Below are positions 1-6,890 of a DNA stretch of 7,944 nt, piece after piece. Source of the DNA: JAKACU01 sp021821185. Its GTDB lineage: Bacteria; Bacillota; Bacilli; Alicyclobacillales; SLC66. Position numbers and translations under genes: made by a program. The stretch covers positions 1 to 7,944 of the forward strand of contig DAHWJX010000156.1 of assembly GCA_027343965.1 (NCBI GenBank). The letters are read 5' to 3'. A model generated the notes under the pieces. It worked only from the letters and a program-made list of their open reading frames with translations, was not told where the DNA came from and ran no database searches. Position 1 is the stretch's first letter, and each line of letters opens with the position of its first letter.

Positions 1-5
1 TGCAA

Positions 6-1808
6 ATGACAAGTGTCGAACAAACGATTCTACCACGTGTTGACTATCCTACACCGCAATGGCAACGTGAAGATTATGTCATCTTAAATGGCATATGGGA
101 ATTCGATTTTGACGACTATGCTGTAGGTCTAAAGGAAAAATGGTATCGTTCTCATGAATTTCAACAATCGATTGTCGTGCCATTTTGTTATCAAAGTGCG
201 TTAAGCGGGATAGGAGAAACGGAATTTCACGATATCGTATGGTACCGTCGAACTTTTACAATTCCGCAAACATTCGCTACCAAGAGGATCGTACTGCATT
301 TTGGCGCAGTAGATTATGAAGCTTCTGTATATGTAAACGGTGAATTGGCGATTGTCCATCAAGGAGGACACACGCCATTCTCCGCTGATGTGACCGATTT
401 GCTCATGCCTGATGACAATGTGGTTGTAGTCCGTGCGAAAGACGTTAGCCAACAACTTGATCAACCGCGTGGAAAGCAGTTTTGGAAAGAAAATTCCACG
501 GGAATTTTTTATACACGAACCACTGGGATATGGCAAACAGTTTGGCTCGAAGCAGTATCTCAAGTTCATATTAATGAAGCTAAATTTACGCCGGACTTTG
601 ATAAAAATGCAATTTTAGTTGAGCTCGATTTGATGGTACCTCTCCAAGAACAGGGTAAAGATGTATACCAAGTTCAATTAGATATTACATTTGAAGGACA
701 GTCTGTGATTCGTGATCAATGGACGGTGTTTGAATCATCCGTTCATCGACAATTGTACTTAGGAAGCTTTGAAGCTCACACGAACGAAAGAACATGGAGT
801 CCAGAACATCCCCACCTTTACGATATTGTTATTCAACTGAAACAAGGCAATGTGGTGATCGATCAAGTGATCAGTTATTTTGGCATGAGGAAAATTGAAG
901 TAGTTGATGGTCGCGTATTTTTGAACAATCACCCGTACTATATGAAATTGGTACTGGATCAAGGATATTATCCAGATGGTATTTTGACACCTCCTAGCGA
1001 TGATGCAATCAAACAAGATATTATCTTAACTAAAAAAATGGGATTTAATGGCGTTCGCAAGCATCAAAAAATAGAAGATCCTCGATTTTTATATTGGTGT
1101 GATCGACTAGGGCTTTTGGTTTGGGGAGAAATGGCAAATAGTTACGTGTTTTCTCAAGATGCGATTGAACGCATAACGAAGGAATGGCAAGAGGCAATCC
1201 GTCGTGATTATAACCATCCATGTATCGTTGTGTGGGTTCCCTTGAACGAAAGTTGGGGTGTTCCTACTCTGTTAACGGATAAAAAGCAACGTGCACATGC
1301 TGTATCGCTCTATGCCTTGACAAAGTCGTTGGACAATACGCGTTTGGTCGTATCCAATGATGGCTGGGAGCATACGATGTCAGACCTATGCACGATTCAC
1401 GATTATGACAGTCATCGTGCTTCCTTGTTGCAACGCTACAGCTGCGTTGAAAATGCAGTTGCCGCAACGCCTGGGCATCGACTCATTTATGCACCAGGTT
1501 ACCACCATAAAAATGAGCCAATTCTTGTCACGGAATTTGGCGGCATTTCATTTAAGTGTAGTGATTGGGATGGTTGGGGTTATTCCGGGGCAACGAGTGA
1601 GGAAGACTTCATTCATCGGTATCGTGAAGTCGTGCATGCGTTGCTGGATTCACCCAGTGTTCAAGGGTTTTGTTACACGCAACTTACTGATGTTGAACAA
1701 GAAATCAATGGGTTATTGACGTATGATCGCAAACCCAAGGTGGATCTATCGATCATTGCACAAATTAATGAAGGGAAATTTCGCGAAAAGGAGCCGGACA
1801 TATCGTGA
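6..1808 (+). CDS. Glycoside hydrolase family 2 protein (beta-galactosidase/beta-glucuronidase-like), cytoplasmic
   Basis: This 600-aa enzyme should hydrolyse a terminal glycosidic bond with retention of configuration. Visible layout: N-terminal jelly-roll sugar-binding domain (about residues 15-185, opening with YPTPQWQREDY and LNGIWEF), an Ig-like sandwich (about 186-293), then the TIM barrel (about 300-590). The expected acid/base Glu415 lies in PLNESWG and the expected nucleophile Glu510 in LVTEFGG. The stretch FCYTQLTDVEQEINGLL (555-571) is typical of a roughly 600-aa GH2 clade common in Bacillota and Bacteroidota. There is no signal peptide, so it acts in the cytoplasm. The ATG lies only 5 bp inside the window, so its ribosome binding site is not visible; the N-terminus fits the family, so the gene is probably complete. 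Its stop overlaps the start of the GH43 gene, indicating one operon. Substrate (beta-galactoside, beta-glucuronide or alpha-L-arabinopyranoside) cannot be decided by reading; family confidence is high. Confidence 0.93.
   Translation: MTSVEQTILPRVDYPTPQWQREDYVILNGIWEFDFDDYAVGLKEKWYRSHEFQQSIVVPFCYQSALSGIGETEFHDIVWYRRTFTIPQTFATKRIVLHFGAVDYEASVYVNGELAIVHQGGHTPFSADVTDLLMPDDNVVVVRAKDVSQQLDQPRGKQFWKENSTGIFYTRTTGIWQTVWLEAVSQVHINEAKFTPDFDKNAILVELDLMVPLQEQGKDVYQVQLDITFEGQSVIRDQWTVFESSVHRQLYLGSFEAHTNERTWSPEHPHLYDIVIQLKQGNVVIDQVISYFGMRKIEVVDGRVFLNNHPYYMKLVLDQGYYPDGILTPPSDDAIKQDIILTKKMGFNGVRKHQKIEDPRFLYWCDRLGLLVWGEMANSYVFSQDAIERITKEWQEAIRRDYNHPCIVVWVPLNESWGVPTLLTDKKQRAHAVSLYALTKSLDNTRLVVSNDGWEHTMSDLCTIHDYDSHRASLLQRYSCVENAVAATPGHRLIYAPGYHHKNEPILVTEFGGISFKCSDWDGWGYSGATSEEDFIHRYREVVHALLDSPSVQGFCYTQLTDVEQEINGLLTYDRKPKVDLSIIAQINEGKFREKEPDIS
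1786..1793 (+). promoter_or_regulatory. Ribosome binding site fixing the GTG start of the GH43 gene
   Basis: AAAAGGAG lies inside the end of the GH2 gene, 11 nt before the GTG at 1805. It supports translation of the GH43 gene from a start that overlaps the GH2 stop, consistent with translational coupling. Confidence 0.7.
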
Positions 1809-3127
1809 GAAGAATACAGAACCTTCTTCTTGGCTCCCTTGCTGTGATGTCATTGTGGGCAACGCCCTCACTTGCCACATCGAAAGGAGTGGCAAGTGAT
1901 ACGTTTGTGAATCCGATTATGGATCAAGGGGCAGATCCTTGGGTCGTTCGTTATGACGGTTACTATTATATGACGATGACCACAGGAAATAATGTCACAA
2001 TCTGGCGCTCTTCAACCTTGACTGATATAGCAAGTGGCGAACAAACTATCGCTTATGATCCTGGTACTACGGATTTCTCAGATATTTGGGCACCGGAGCT
2101 ACACCATTTTGGGTTACATTGGTACATTTATGTGGCGATGGATCATCATACAGATAATAAGACACATCGCATGTACGTGCTTGAAAGTGCCAATAACGAT
2201 CCACTAAGTACCTATCACTTGGTTGGAGAGATACATGATCCAAGCAATCAATGGGCTATTGATGGAACAGTACTAACTTTACACGATAAATTGTACTTTA
2301 TTTGGTCGGGGTGGGCTTCTGTAAGAGATCAGATACAACGATTGTATATCGCACCGATGAAATCACCGACACAAATTGATGGAGCACGTCATCTCCTTTC
2401 ATCGCCCTATCTTTCGTGGGAGACAAGTAAAGCTCCGATCAACGAGGGACCTGAGGTTCTTCAACACGCTGGTAAAACATTTGTGATTTATTCTGCTAAT
2501 GCAAGTTGGACAAATAACTATTGTTTAGGCATGTTAACCTTTAAAGGTGGAAATCCTCTTGTTCAAATAAACTGGATAAAGAGCCCTAAGCCTGTATTTT
2601 CATCAACAGCTTTTGTTAAAGGGCCTGGACATGCCTCGTTTACCACATCAGAAAATGGATCGCAGTGGTGGATTGTGTATCATGCTGCAAGATATGCAGG
2701 ATCAGGGTGGGATCGAACAATTCGAACACAACCTTTTATGTGGTCAAAACATGGGATACCTGAGTTTGGTTTACCTATCCCGTTAACAGAATCATTACCT
2801 TTACCTTCTGGAGAAAAACAAATACGAATAACGTATTATCCCATCAAGCAAAACAATGTCTCATCGACCTTTGCTGTATCCGTTACACACGCTGGATTGT
2901 ATGGCATGTATGTGCGCTATGAAAATGCGTCTGGGACAATGACGATGCAAAACTTGTATGTGAATGGGATGCCTACGCTACCGTTGACATTTCCTAATTT
3001 GGGGGTGCAAGGTAACGTATCCAATTTATTTACGACAGTAAGTTTGAAGGCTGGGAAAAATATTTTACGTTTCATGGAAGGGCCACTGGCTGCTAAAGTC
3101 TTATTTTCGCAAATTGTCGAGAAGTAG
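1805..3127 (+). CDS. Secreted glycoside hydrolase family 43 protein with C-terminal CBM-like domain
   Basis: This 440-aa exo- or endo-acting inverting glycosidase is likely an alpha-L-arabinofuranosidase, arabinanase or beta-xylosidase. A Sec signal peptide is visible: basic MRRIQ, hydrophobic core to about residue 20, probable cleavage after SLA (residue 24). The five-bladed propeller spans about 33-335 and has all three GH43 acids: general base Asp44 (GADPW), pKa-modulating Asp153 (AIDG) and general acid Glu214 (NEGPEV). The GPGHAS motif at 273-278 matches the conserved active-site His region of arabinan-type members. Residues about 338-440 form an extra beta-rich domain (AGLYGMYVRYENASG, LYVNGM, LKAGKNILRF) resembling CBM6/CBM35-type galactose-binding folds, so it may bind polysaccharide. 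The GTG start overlaps the GH2 stop by 4 bp (GTGA). No LPXTG anchor or lipobox is seen, so it is probably released. The GH43 family call is firm; the exact activity is inferred. Confidence 0.92.
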   Translation: MRRIQNLLLGSLAVMSLWATPSLATSKGVASDTFVNPIMDQGADPWVVRYDGYYYMTMTTGNNVTIWRSSTLTDIASGEQTIAYDPGTTDFSDIWAPELHHFGLHWYIYVAMDHHTDNKTHRMYVLESANNDPLSTYHLVGEIHDPSNQWAIDGTVLTLHDKLYFIWSGWASVRDQIQRLYIAPMKSPTQIDGARHLLSSPYLSWETSKAPINEGPEVLQHAGKTFVIYSANASWTNNYCLGMLTFKGGNPLVQINWIKSPKPVFSSTAFVKGPGHASFTTSENGSQWWIVYHAARYAGSGWDRTIRTQPFMWSKHGIPEFGLPIPLTESLPLPSGEKQIRITYYPIKQNNVSSTFAVSVTHAGLYGMYVRYENASGTMTMQNLYVNGMPTLPLTFPNLGVQGNVSNLFTTVSLKAGKNILRFMEGPLAAKVLFSQIVEK

Positions 3128-3158
3128 ATTATACTTTGATGGTGCACATCGTTTATGA

Positions 3159-3197
3159 ATCACCTGAGGCACTTATGTGCTAATGGTGGTTTTTCTT
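3159..3197 (+). terminator. Possible weak Rho-independent terminator after the GH2-GH43 operon
   Basis: An upper stem of GCAC (3169-3172) and GTGC (3177-3180) with a TTAT loop sits on a lower stem of CACC (3161-3164) and GGTG (3185-3188). A small internal loop separates them, and TTTTT follows from 3190. The stem is interrupted, so termination may be partial and rmuC could receive readthrough. I saw no convincing promoter between the hairpin and rmuC. Confidence 0.45.
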
Positions 3198-3217
3198 AGG
3201 TTGAGGGGGAATTTGTT

Positions 3218-4543
3218 TTGTTATGGATTATTTTATTGATTTGTCTTTTGCAGCTTGTTTTGCTTGTCTTTTTGTTGACAAGACAAAAAAACACTCGCAA
3301 GACGGTACAACTTCTTGAACAAGTGTCGGCATTGTCCAAAGCGCAGGAGCGCCTTGACGCCATGTTATCAACGCAAGCAACTCAGTTGCGCGAGGAAATT
3401 CATCGCTCTGCGCAAATGGGACGTGAAGACTTACATACGAACTTAGTGAGATTTGGTGATCTGATGAAAAGATCAGTTCAAGATTTGGGATTGCAGCAAA
3501 AAAACCTGCTGGATACTTTTTCGAAGCAATTGGTCGATCTTACGAGTATGAATGAAAATAAGTTAAATGCCATACGAGATACCGTAGAAAAACGCCTACA
3601 CTTGCTTCAACAAGATAATGCGAGCAAACTGGAAGTAATGCGCCAAACTGTGGATGAAAAATTGCATGCGACACTTGAAAAACGCTTAGGTGAATCGTTT
3701 GCTCTTGTGAGTGAACGACTTGAACTTGTCCACAAAGGGCTTGGAGAAATGCAATCCCTTGCTAGCGGTGTAGGGGATTTAAAACGCGTGTTGTCCAACG
3801 TGAAAACGCGAGGTACTCTTGGGGAAATGCAACTGGAAAATATCCTTGAACAGATTCTTACACATGAACAATATGAGAAAAATATCGCTACGAAGTCCCG
3901 CAGTAATGACCGTGTCGAGTTTGCGATACGTTTGCCTGGACATGAAGATGATGCGATACACAGTGTGTTATTACCCATTGATGCCAAGTTTCCTTTAGAA
4001 GATTATCAACGACTCGTAGAAGCGAGGGAGCAAGGAGACGGTGATCGTGCCCTTGAAGCTGCAAAGTCGCTTGATGCTAGAATTAAGCAAGAAGCGCGTT
4101 CAATTAGTGATAAGTACCTAGATCCGCCATTAACCACCGACTTCGCCTTATTATTTTTACCGGTTGAAGGCCTTTTTGCTGAGGTGCTGAGCCGCCCTGG
4201 ATTGTGGGAGTCGGTGCAGCGAGATTATCGTGTCATTATTACTGGACCTACCACGATCACCGCATTTTTGAATAGCCTTACCATGGGTTTTCGGACACTT
4301 GCTGTGCAAAAGCGGTCGAGCGAAGTATGGCAATTGCTCGGTGCTGTAAAAACGGAGTTTGGAAGGTTTGGAGAAGCCCTTGAAAAAACGCAAAAGAAAC
4401 TGCAAGAGGCAAGCAATACGATGGAGGCTGCCTCTACGCGGTCACGAGTTATGATGAGAAAGCTCAAATCAGTTGAAGCTTTGTCTGATGCCGATACACA
4501 GCACATACTACCTGTCGATGAGTTGGTCGATTTGGATGGATGA
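3218..4543 (+). CDS. rmuC: RmuC family protein (DNA recombination/genome-stability factor)
   Basis: This 441-aa protein matches RmuC, which in E. coli limits recombination at inverted repeats; its biochemical activity is poorly known, though a PD-(D/E)xK nuclease-like fold has been proposed. Visible: an N-terminal membrane anchor (residues 2-20), a long Ala/Gln/Glu/Leu-rich coiled coil (about 28-190), then the RmuC core (about 195-400) opening with VKTRGTLGEMQLENIL. The LPIDAKFP motif at 252-259 supplies a D-x-K pair (Asp255, Lys257), and Glu203 or Glu207 could complete a nuclease-like site. LFLPVEGLFAE (312-322) and ITGPTTITAFLNSL (341-354) are family hallmarks. A short C-terminal coil ends the protein. 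The TTG start is chosen because AGGGGGA (3204-3210) lies 7 nt upstream and the hydrophobic anchor begins right after it. The 3' end overlaps the convergent exporter gene by 36 bp. No domain is missing. Confidence 0.93.
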   Translation: MLWIILLICLLQLVLLVFLLTRQKNTRKTVQLLEQVSALSKAQERLDAMLSTQATQLREEIHRSAQMGREDLHTNLVRFGDLMKRSVQDLGLQQKNLLDTFSKQLVDLTSMNENKLNAIRDTVEKRLHLLQQDNASKLEVMRQTVDEKLHATLEKRLGESFALVSERLELVHKGLGEMQSLASGVGDLKRVLSNVKTRGTLGEMQLENILEQILTHEQYEKNIATKSRSNDRVEFAIRLPGHEDDAIHSVLLPIDAKFPLEDYQRLVEAREQGDGDRALEAAKSLDARIKQEARSISDKYLDPPLTTDFALLFLPVEGLFAEVLSRPGLWESVQRDYRVIITGPTTITAFLNSLTMGFRTLAVQKRSSEVWQLLGAVKTEFGRFGEALEKTQKKLQEASNTMEAASTRSRVMMRKLKSVEALSDADTQHILPVDELVDLDG

Positions 4544-6052
4544 ATTCTTAGCTTGGCCCCACTGAGCAGCCATCTTCTCCTTGGTAAGCACGAAGGTGAA
4601 GACAAGCGCTAAGGCGGCCGGAATGAGTGTCCATGCAAATATGTGTGAAATGGAATACGCAAGGGCATTTGAGAGCTTCATCATGATGAAAGAAGGTACA
4701 TGGGCACGTAGCGCAGGGGATAAGATAGCTCGTGGATCCATATGTAAAAAGCTTGCAGGTATCGTGACACCTGAAAAAGCTTTTTGGATTTGCGAAGAAA
4801 AGTCGTTTTTTTGAATCGTTCCATAGATTGTGATGCCGACTGCCATAGCTAGTTCCCGCACGAAGTTCATCGTTGAGCTGGCGCTCGCGCGTTTAGAAGC
4901 ATCGAAGGATTGCATGGCTCCCATACTTAAAACGGAAAAAGAGGCGCCAATACCAAGTCCTGTGATAATCATTTCCATAGTGATTGTCATGTGGGTAGTC
5001 TCTGGTGTGATTGTGGTTAAGAGATAAATACCGAGAATAAATAAAATTCCAGATGCGAGCATCACTGTCCTATAACTGATTTTCATCACTAGCATAGCAC
5101 CCACTTGACTAGCCACAACGGATGCAAGCATCATCGGAAGGAGAATAAGTCCCGAATTTGTGGCATTGCCACCCATCACACCTTGAATAAATAAAGGAAT
5201 GAATAATACAGCGACCACATAGGCCGAACTGGAAAATAGCGCGACCAGATTACTTCCGGTGTACAACCTATTACGAAACATACTATAGGTAATAATAGGT
5301 TCCTTAACTCTTGCTTCAATCCACAAAAAGGCAAGCAAAAATATCGCGGCAAGTACAAATAAGCCGATGATTATAGGAGAATTCCAAGCATATGACGTGC
5401 CGCCTAGTTGTAAAGCAAACATCAACATACCTACAGCGGGAACCATGGTGATCACGCCAAACCAATCGATACTTTCTTGCAGGCGGATATAGGATTCCCG
5501 ATAGCCAAGTAAAATGAACAAAAATGCCGCGATGCCGATCGGTAAATTGACGTAAAAAATCCAGCGCCAAGAAAGATATTGAGTTATGTAGGCACCAAGT
5601 AGAGGGCCGAAAATACTTGATAAACCAAAAACGGCACCAAATAATCCACCGATTTTGCCGCGCTGTTCAGGGGAGACGACATCAAAGATGATGGTGAATG
5701 CAATTGGAGCAAGCGCACCGCCACCTATACCCTGAATAGCACGATAAATAATCAATTCGGTAATATTTTGCGCGGTCCCACTTAACATGGAACCGATGAG
5801 AAAAACGACTAACCCAAACATGAAAAAACGTTTTCGACCATAGATGTCAGAAAGCTTGCCGAAGATCGGCATTCCAGCCATTTCTGTCACCATATAAGCA
5901 GCGGTAACCCATACAAATCGGTCCAATCCACCTAAGTCAGCGATAATTGTGGGCATCGCAGTCGCGACGATCGTATTGTCCATTGCAGAAACGAGAATAC
6001 CAAGAAGTAGCCCGAGCATAACAAGTGTAAAATGCGTTTTCTTGATTGCCAA
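4508..6052 (-). CDS. MFS drug exporter, DHA2 (EmrB/QacA) family, 14 transmembrane segments
   Basis: This 514-aa inner-membrane protein is a proton-coupled antiporter of the DHA2 family, which exports toxic lipophilic or cationic compounds. Family motifs in order: MDNTIVATAMP (residues 24-34, motif D1 with Asp25 in TM1), GKLSDIYGRKR (65-75, motif A), RAIQGIGGG (104-112, motif B), and LFGAVFGLSSIFGPLLGAYI followed by SWRWIFYVNLPIG (137-173, motif C region). Hydrophobic segments continue to residue 490, consistent with 14 helices, and a longer extracellular loop lies at about 413-460 before the last helix. The TTG at 6052 is chosen over an ATG at 6124 because AGAAAAGGGGG lies just upstream of it, the family N-terminus begins there, and the best promoter lies between the two codons. 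No dedicated regulator is adjacent. The substrate cannot be predicted. The 3' end lies inside rmuC. Confidence 0.93.
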   Translation of the reverse strand: MAIKKTHFTLVMLGLLLGILVSAMDNTIVATAMPTIIADLGGLDRFVWVTAAYMVTEMAGMPIFGKLSDIYGRKRFFMFGLVVFLIGSMLSGTAQNITELIIYRAIQGIGGGALAPIAFTIIFDVVSPEQRGKIGGLFGAVFGLSSIFGPLLGAYITQYLSWRWIFYVNLPIGIAAFLFILLGYRESYIRLQESIDWFGVITMVPAVGMLMFALQLGGTSYAWNSPIIIGLFVLAAIFLLAFLWIEARVKEPIITYSMFRNRLYTGSNLVALFSSSAYVVAVLFIPLFIQGVMGGNATNSGLILLPMMLASVVASQVGAMLVMKISYRTVMLASGILFILGIYLLTTITPETTHMTITMEMIITGLGIGASFSVLSMGAMQSFDASKRASASSTMNFVRELAMAVGITIYGTIQKNDFSSQIQKAFSGVTIPASFLHMDPRAILSPALRAHVPSFIMMKLSNALAYSISHIFAWTLIPAALALVFTFVLTKEKMAAQWGQAKNSSIQIDQLIDR

Positions 6053-6059
6053 AAAGTAA

Positions 6060-6070
6060 CCCCCTTTTCT
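6060..6070 (-). promoter_or_regulatory. Ribosome binding site fixing the TTG start of the MFS exporter
   Basis: Reading on the minus strand, AGAAAAGGGGG ends 7 nt before the TTG at 6052-6050. No comparable site precedes the ATG at 6124, so this purine tract decides the start. Confidence 0.75.
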
Positions 6071-6080
6071 CCATAGAATC

Positions 6081-6089
6081 ACTATACCA
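6081..6089 (-). promoter_or_regulatory. Extended -10 promoter for the MFS exporter
   Basis: On the minus strand the sequence reads TGG then TATAGT, an extended -10 element (TGn plus a hexamer differing from TATAAT at one position). It lies about 28 nt before the TTG start. I saw no good -35, which is acceptable for extended -10 promoters. The predicted leader is about 20 nt. Confidence 0.5.
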
Positions 6090-6147
6090 GATAGTTCGAG
6101 GAGTTTATTCTGTCTTCTCGTCACTACTGTGCGTTACTTCATATTTG

Positions 6148-6175
6148 TTGAAAATAGTGTGTGGTACGCTATACG
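6148..6175 (+). promoter_or_regulatory. Sigma-A-like promoter for the OsmC gene
   Basis: TTGAAA (6148-6153) and TATACG (6170-6175) are separated by 16 bp, giving a start of transcription near 6182 and a leader of about 24 nt before the ATG at 6206. An imperfect inverted repeat is centred on the -10 box, so the promoter may be repressible. Confidence 0.5.
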
Positions 6176-6183
6176 TACACACT
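6156..6183 (+). repeat. Imperfect inverted repeat over the osmC -10 region (candidate operator)
   Basis: Inner arms GTACG (6164-6168) and CGTAC (6174-6178) are perfect around a CTATA centre. Outer arms AGTGT (6156-6160) and ACACT (6179-6183) extend the symmetry after a 3-nt bulge on the left. The element spans the -10 box and the predicted start site, where a repressor would block RNA polymerase. It does not resemble the TACAATT-type OhrR operator. It could also fold weakly in the RNA, but most of it lies upstream of the predicted transcript. Confidence 0.5.
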
Positions 6184-6205
6184 GTTTGCGGAAAGGTTGT
6201 GCAAC

Positions 6206-6643
6206 ATGGCTGATCTTGAATTTGAGACTTATCTTTCGTGGTATGCGACAGGAAACGAAGGCAATGGCACTGTACAATTAGGACAAAAGGAAGTTATTTA
6301 TTCCGCGCCTGCGAATATGGGTGGAAAAGGTGTCGGCACCTCACCTGAGGAACTGTTATTGGCGGCAGTAGCCGCGTGCTACAGCGGCACCTTGATGGGT
6401 TTATTGACGAGAAAAGGTTTACCAGTTGAACATGTCAAGATTCGTGTTCAGGGCATCGTTACAGGATATCCGTTGAATGCGAAGTTTGCAACGCTACGTG
6501 TTCATCCTGACATCATCGGTGGTGACAAAGAGCAACGCACAGCCTACCAAGATGTTGCATTGTTAGCTCGTGATCGGTGCTTTATTGGTAAAACCATTGC
6601 TGGTAATGTTGCTTATGAAGTTTTGGATGTACAAATTAGTTGA
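6206..6643 (+). CDS. OsmC/Ohr family peroxiredoxin-like protein
   Basis: This 145-aa cytoplasmic protein belongs to the OsmC/Ohr family, homodimeric thiol peroxidases that reduce organic hydroperoxides. Both family cysteines are present: Cys58 in AACYSGTL on the central helix and Cys125 in RDRCFIGKT. The SAPANMGGKGVGTSPEELLLAA segment (33-54) is the conserved stretch leading into the active-site helix. The length equals the family norm. The ATG at 6206 is chosen over an in-frame GTG at 6161 because GGAAAGG (6190-6196) precedes it by 9 nt, the extra 15 residues do not fit the family, and the upstream codon lies inside the promoter. It is monocistronic, divergent from the MFS exporter, and ends at a strong terminator. 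Whether it is a true Ohr, an OsmC or a YhfA-like member is not settled by reading. Confidence 0.9.
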   Translation: MADLEFETYLSWYATGNEGNGTVQLGQKEVIYSAPANMGGKGVGTSPEELLLAAVAACYSGTLMGLLTRKGLPVEHVKIRVQGIVTGYPLNAKFATLRVHPDIIGGDKEQRTAYQDVALLARDRCFIGKTIAGNVAYEVLDVQIS

Positions 6644-6710
6644 TGACCTTCAAGTAGTATGCAGTACTTTCAGATTTTCTCCAGTATCCTGAATTATGAT
6701 TTACTCATTG

Positions 6711-6755
6711 ATACATCGCGTGATCCCCCCTATCGCGCGGTGTATTTTTATTTTT
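6711..6755 (+). terminator. Strong Rho-independent terminator of the OsmC gene
   Basis: A 14-bp stem (6711-6724 paired with 6732-6745, two G-U pairs, no mismatch) closes a loop of six C and one T. The run TTTTTATTTTT follows from 6745. It lies 67 bp after the osmC stop. There is no A-tract on the left arm, so it is directional. Confidence 0.9.
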
Positions 6756-6876
6756 ATATCTATATGTAATAATACCTAACATATAAAACCTTTACATATG
6801 TCGTTTTATAATATTTCAACTTTTAATCTTGAAAAACCTATCTTTGTATGTTATTTTATATTACATAAAAGATGAT
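6756..6876 (+). promoter_or_regulatory. AT-rich leader with candidate promoters and inverted repeats
   Basis: This segment is strikingly AT-rich and has no coding potential that I can see. Promoter candidates are TTGAAA (6829-6834) with TATTTT (6852-6857) at 17-bp spacing, and a perfect TATAAT (6807-6812) lacking a good -35. Two inverted repeats lie here. TATAAAAC (6782-6789) is mirrored by GTTTTATA (6803-6810) and encloses the small palindrome ACATATGT. TTTTAT (6854-6859) is mirrored by ATAAAA (6865-6870). The exact promoter is uncertain. Confidence 0.45.
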
Positions 6877-6877
6877 A

Positions 6878-6883
6878 AGGAGG
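6878..6883 (+). promoter_or_regulatory. Consensus Shine-Dalgarno site AGGAGG that decides the start at 6891
   Basis: AGGAGG is 7 nt before the ATG at 6891 but only 1 nt before the in-frame GTG at 6885. The ATG is therefore the real start, and the product is two residues shorter than the longest reading frame. Confidence 0.8.
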
Positions 6884-6890
6884 AGTGAAA

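Noticed and set aside
1264..1719. Overlapping open frames on both strands inside the GH2 gene
   Set aside because: They overlap the most conserved catalytic part of the GH2 gene in other frames and have no start signals or recognisable motifs.
4225..4605. Open frame on the minus strand across the rmuC end
   Set aside because: It is a composition shadow of rmuC and the exporter, with no ribosome site and no recognisable domain.
6053..6124. Longer N-terminus for the MFS exporter from the ATG at 6124
   Set aside because: The extra 24 residues do not fit the family, no ribosome site precedes that ATG, and the best promoter and a strong ribosome site lie between it and the TTG at 6052.
6161..6205. 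Longer OsmC product starting at the GTG at 6161
   Set aside because: That codon lies inside the predicted promoter and palindrome. The ATG at 6206 has a good ribosome site and gives the family's usual length.
6644..6710. Short imperfect palindrome around AAGTA and TACTT after the osmC stop
   Set aside because: The arms are only 5 bp and the strong terminator just downstream explains the end of the transcript.
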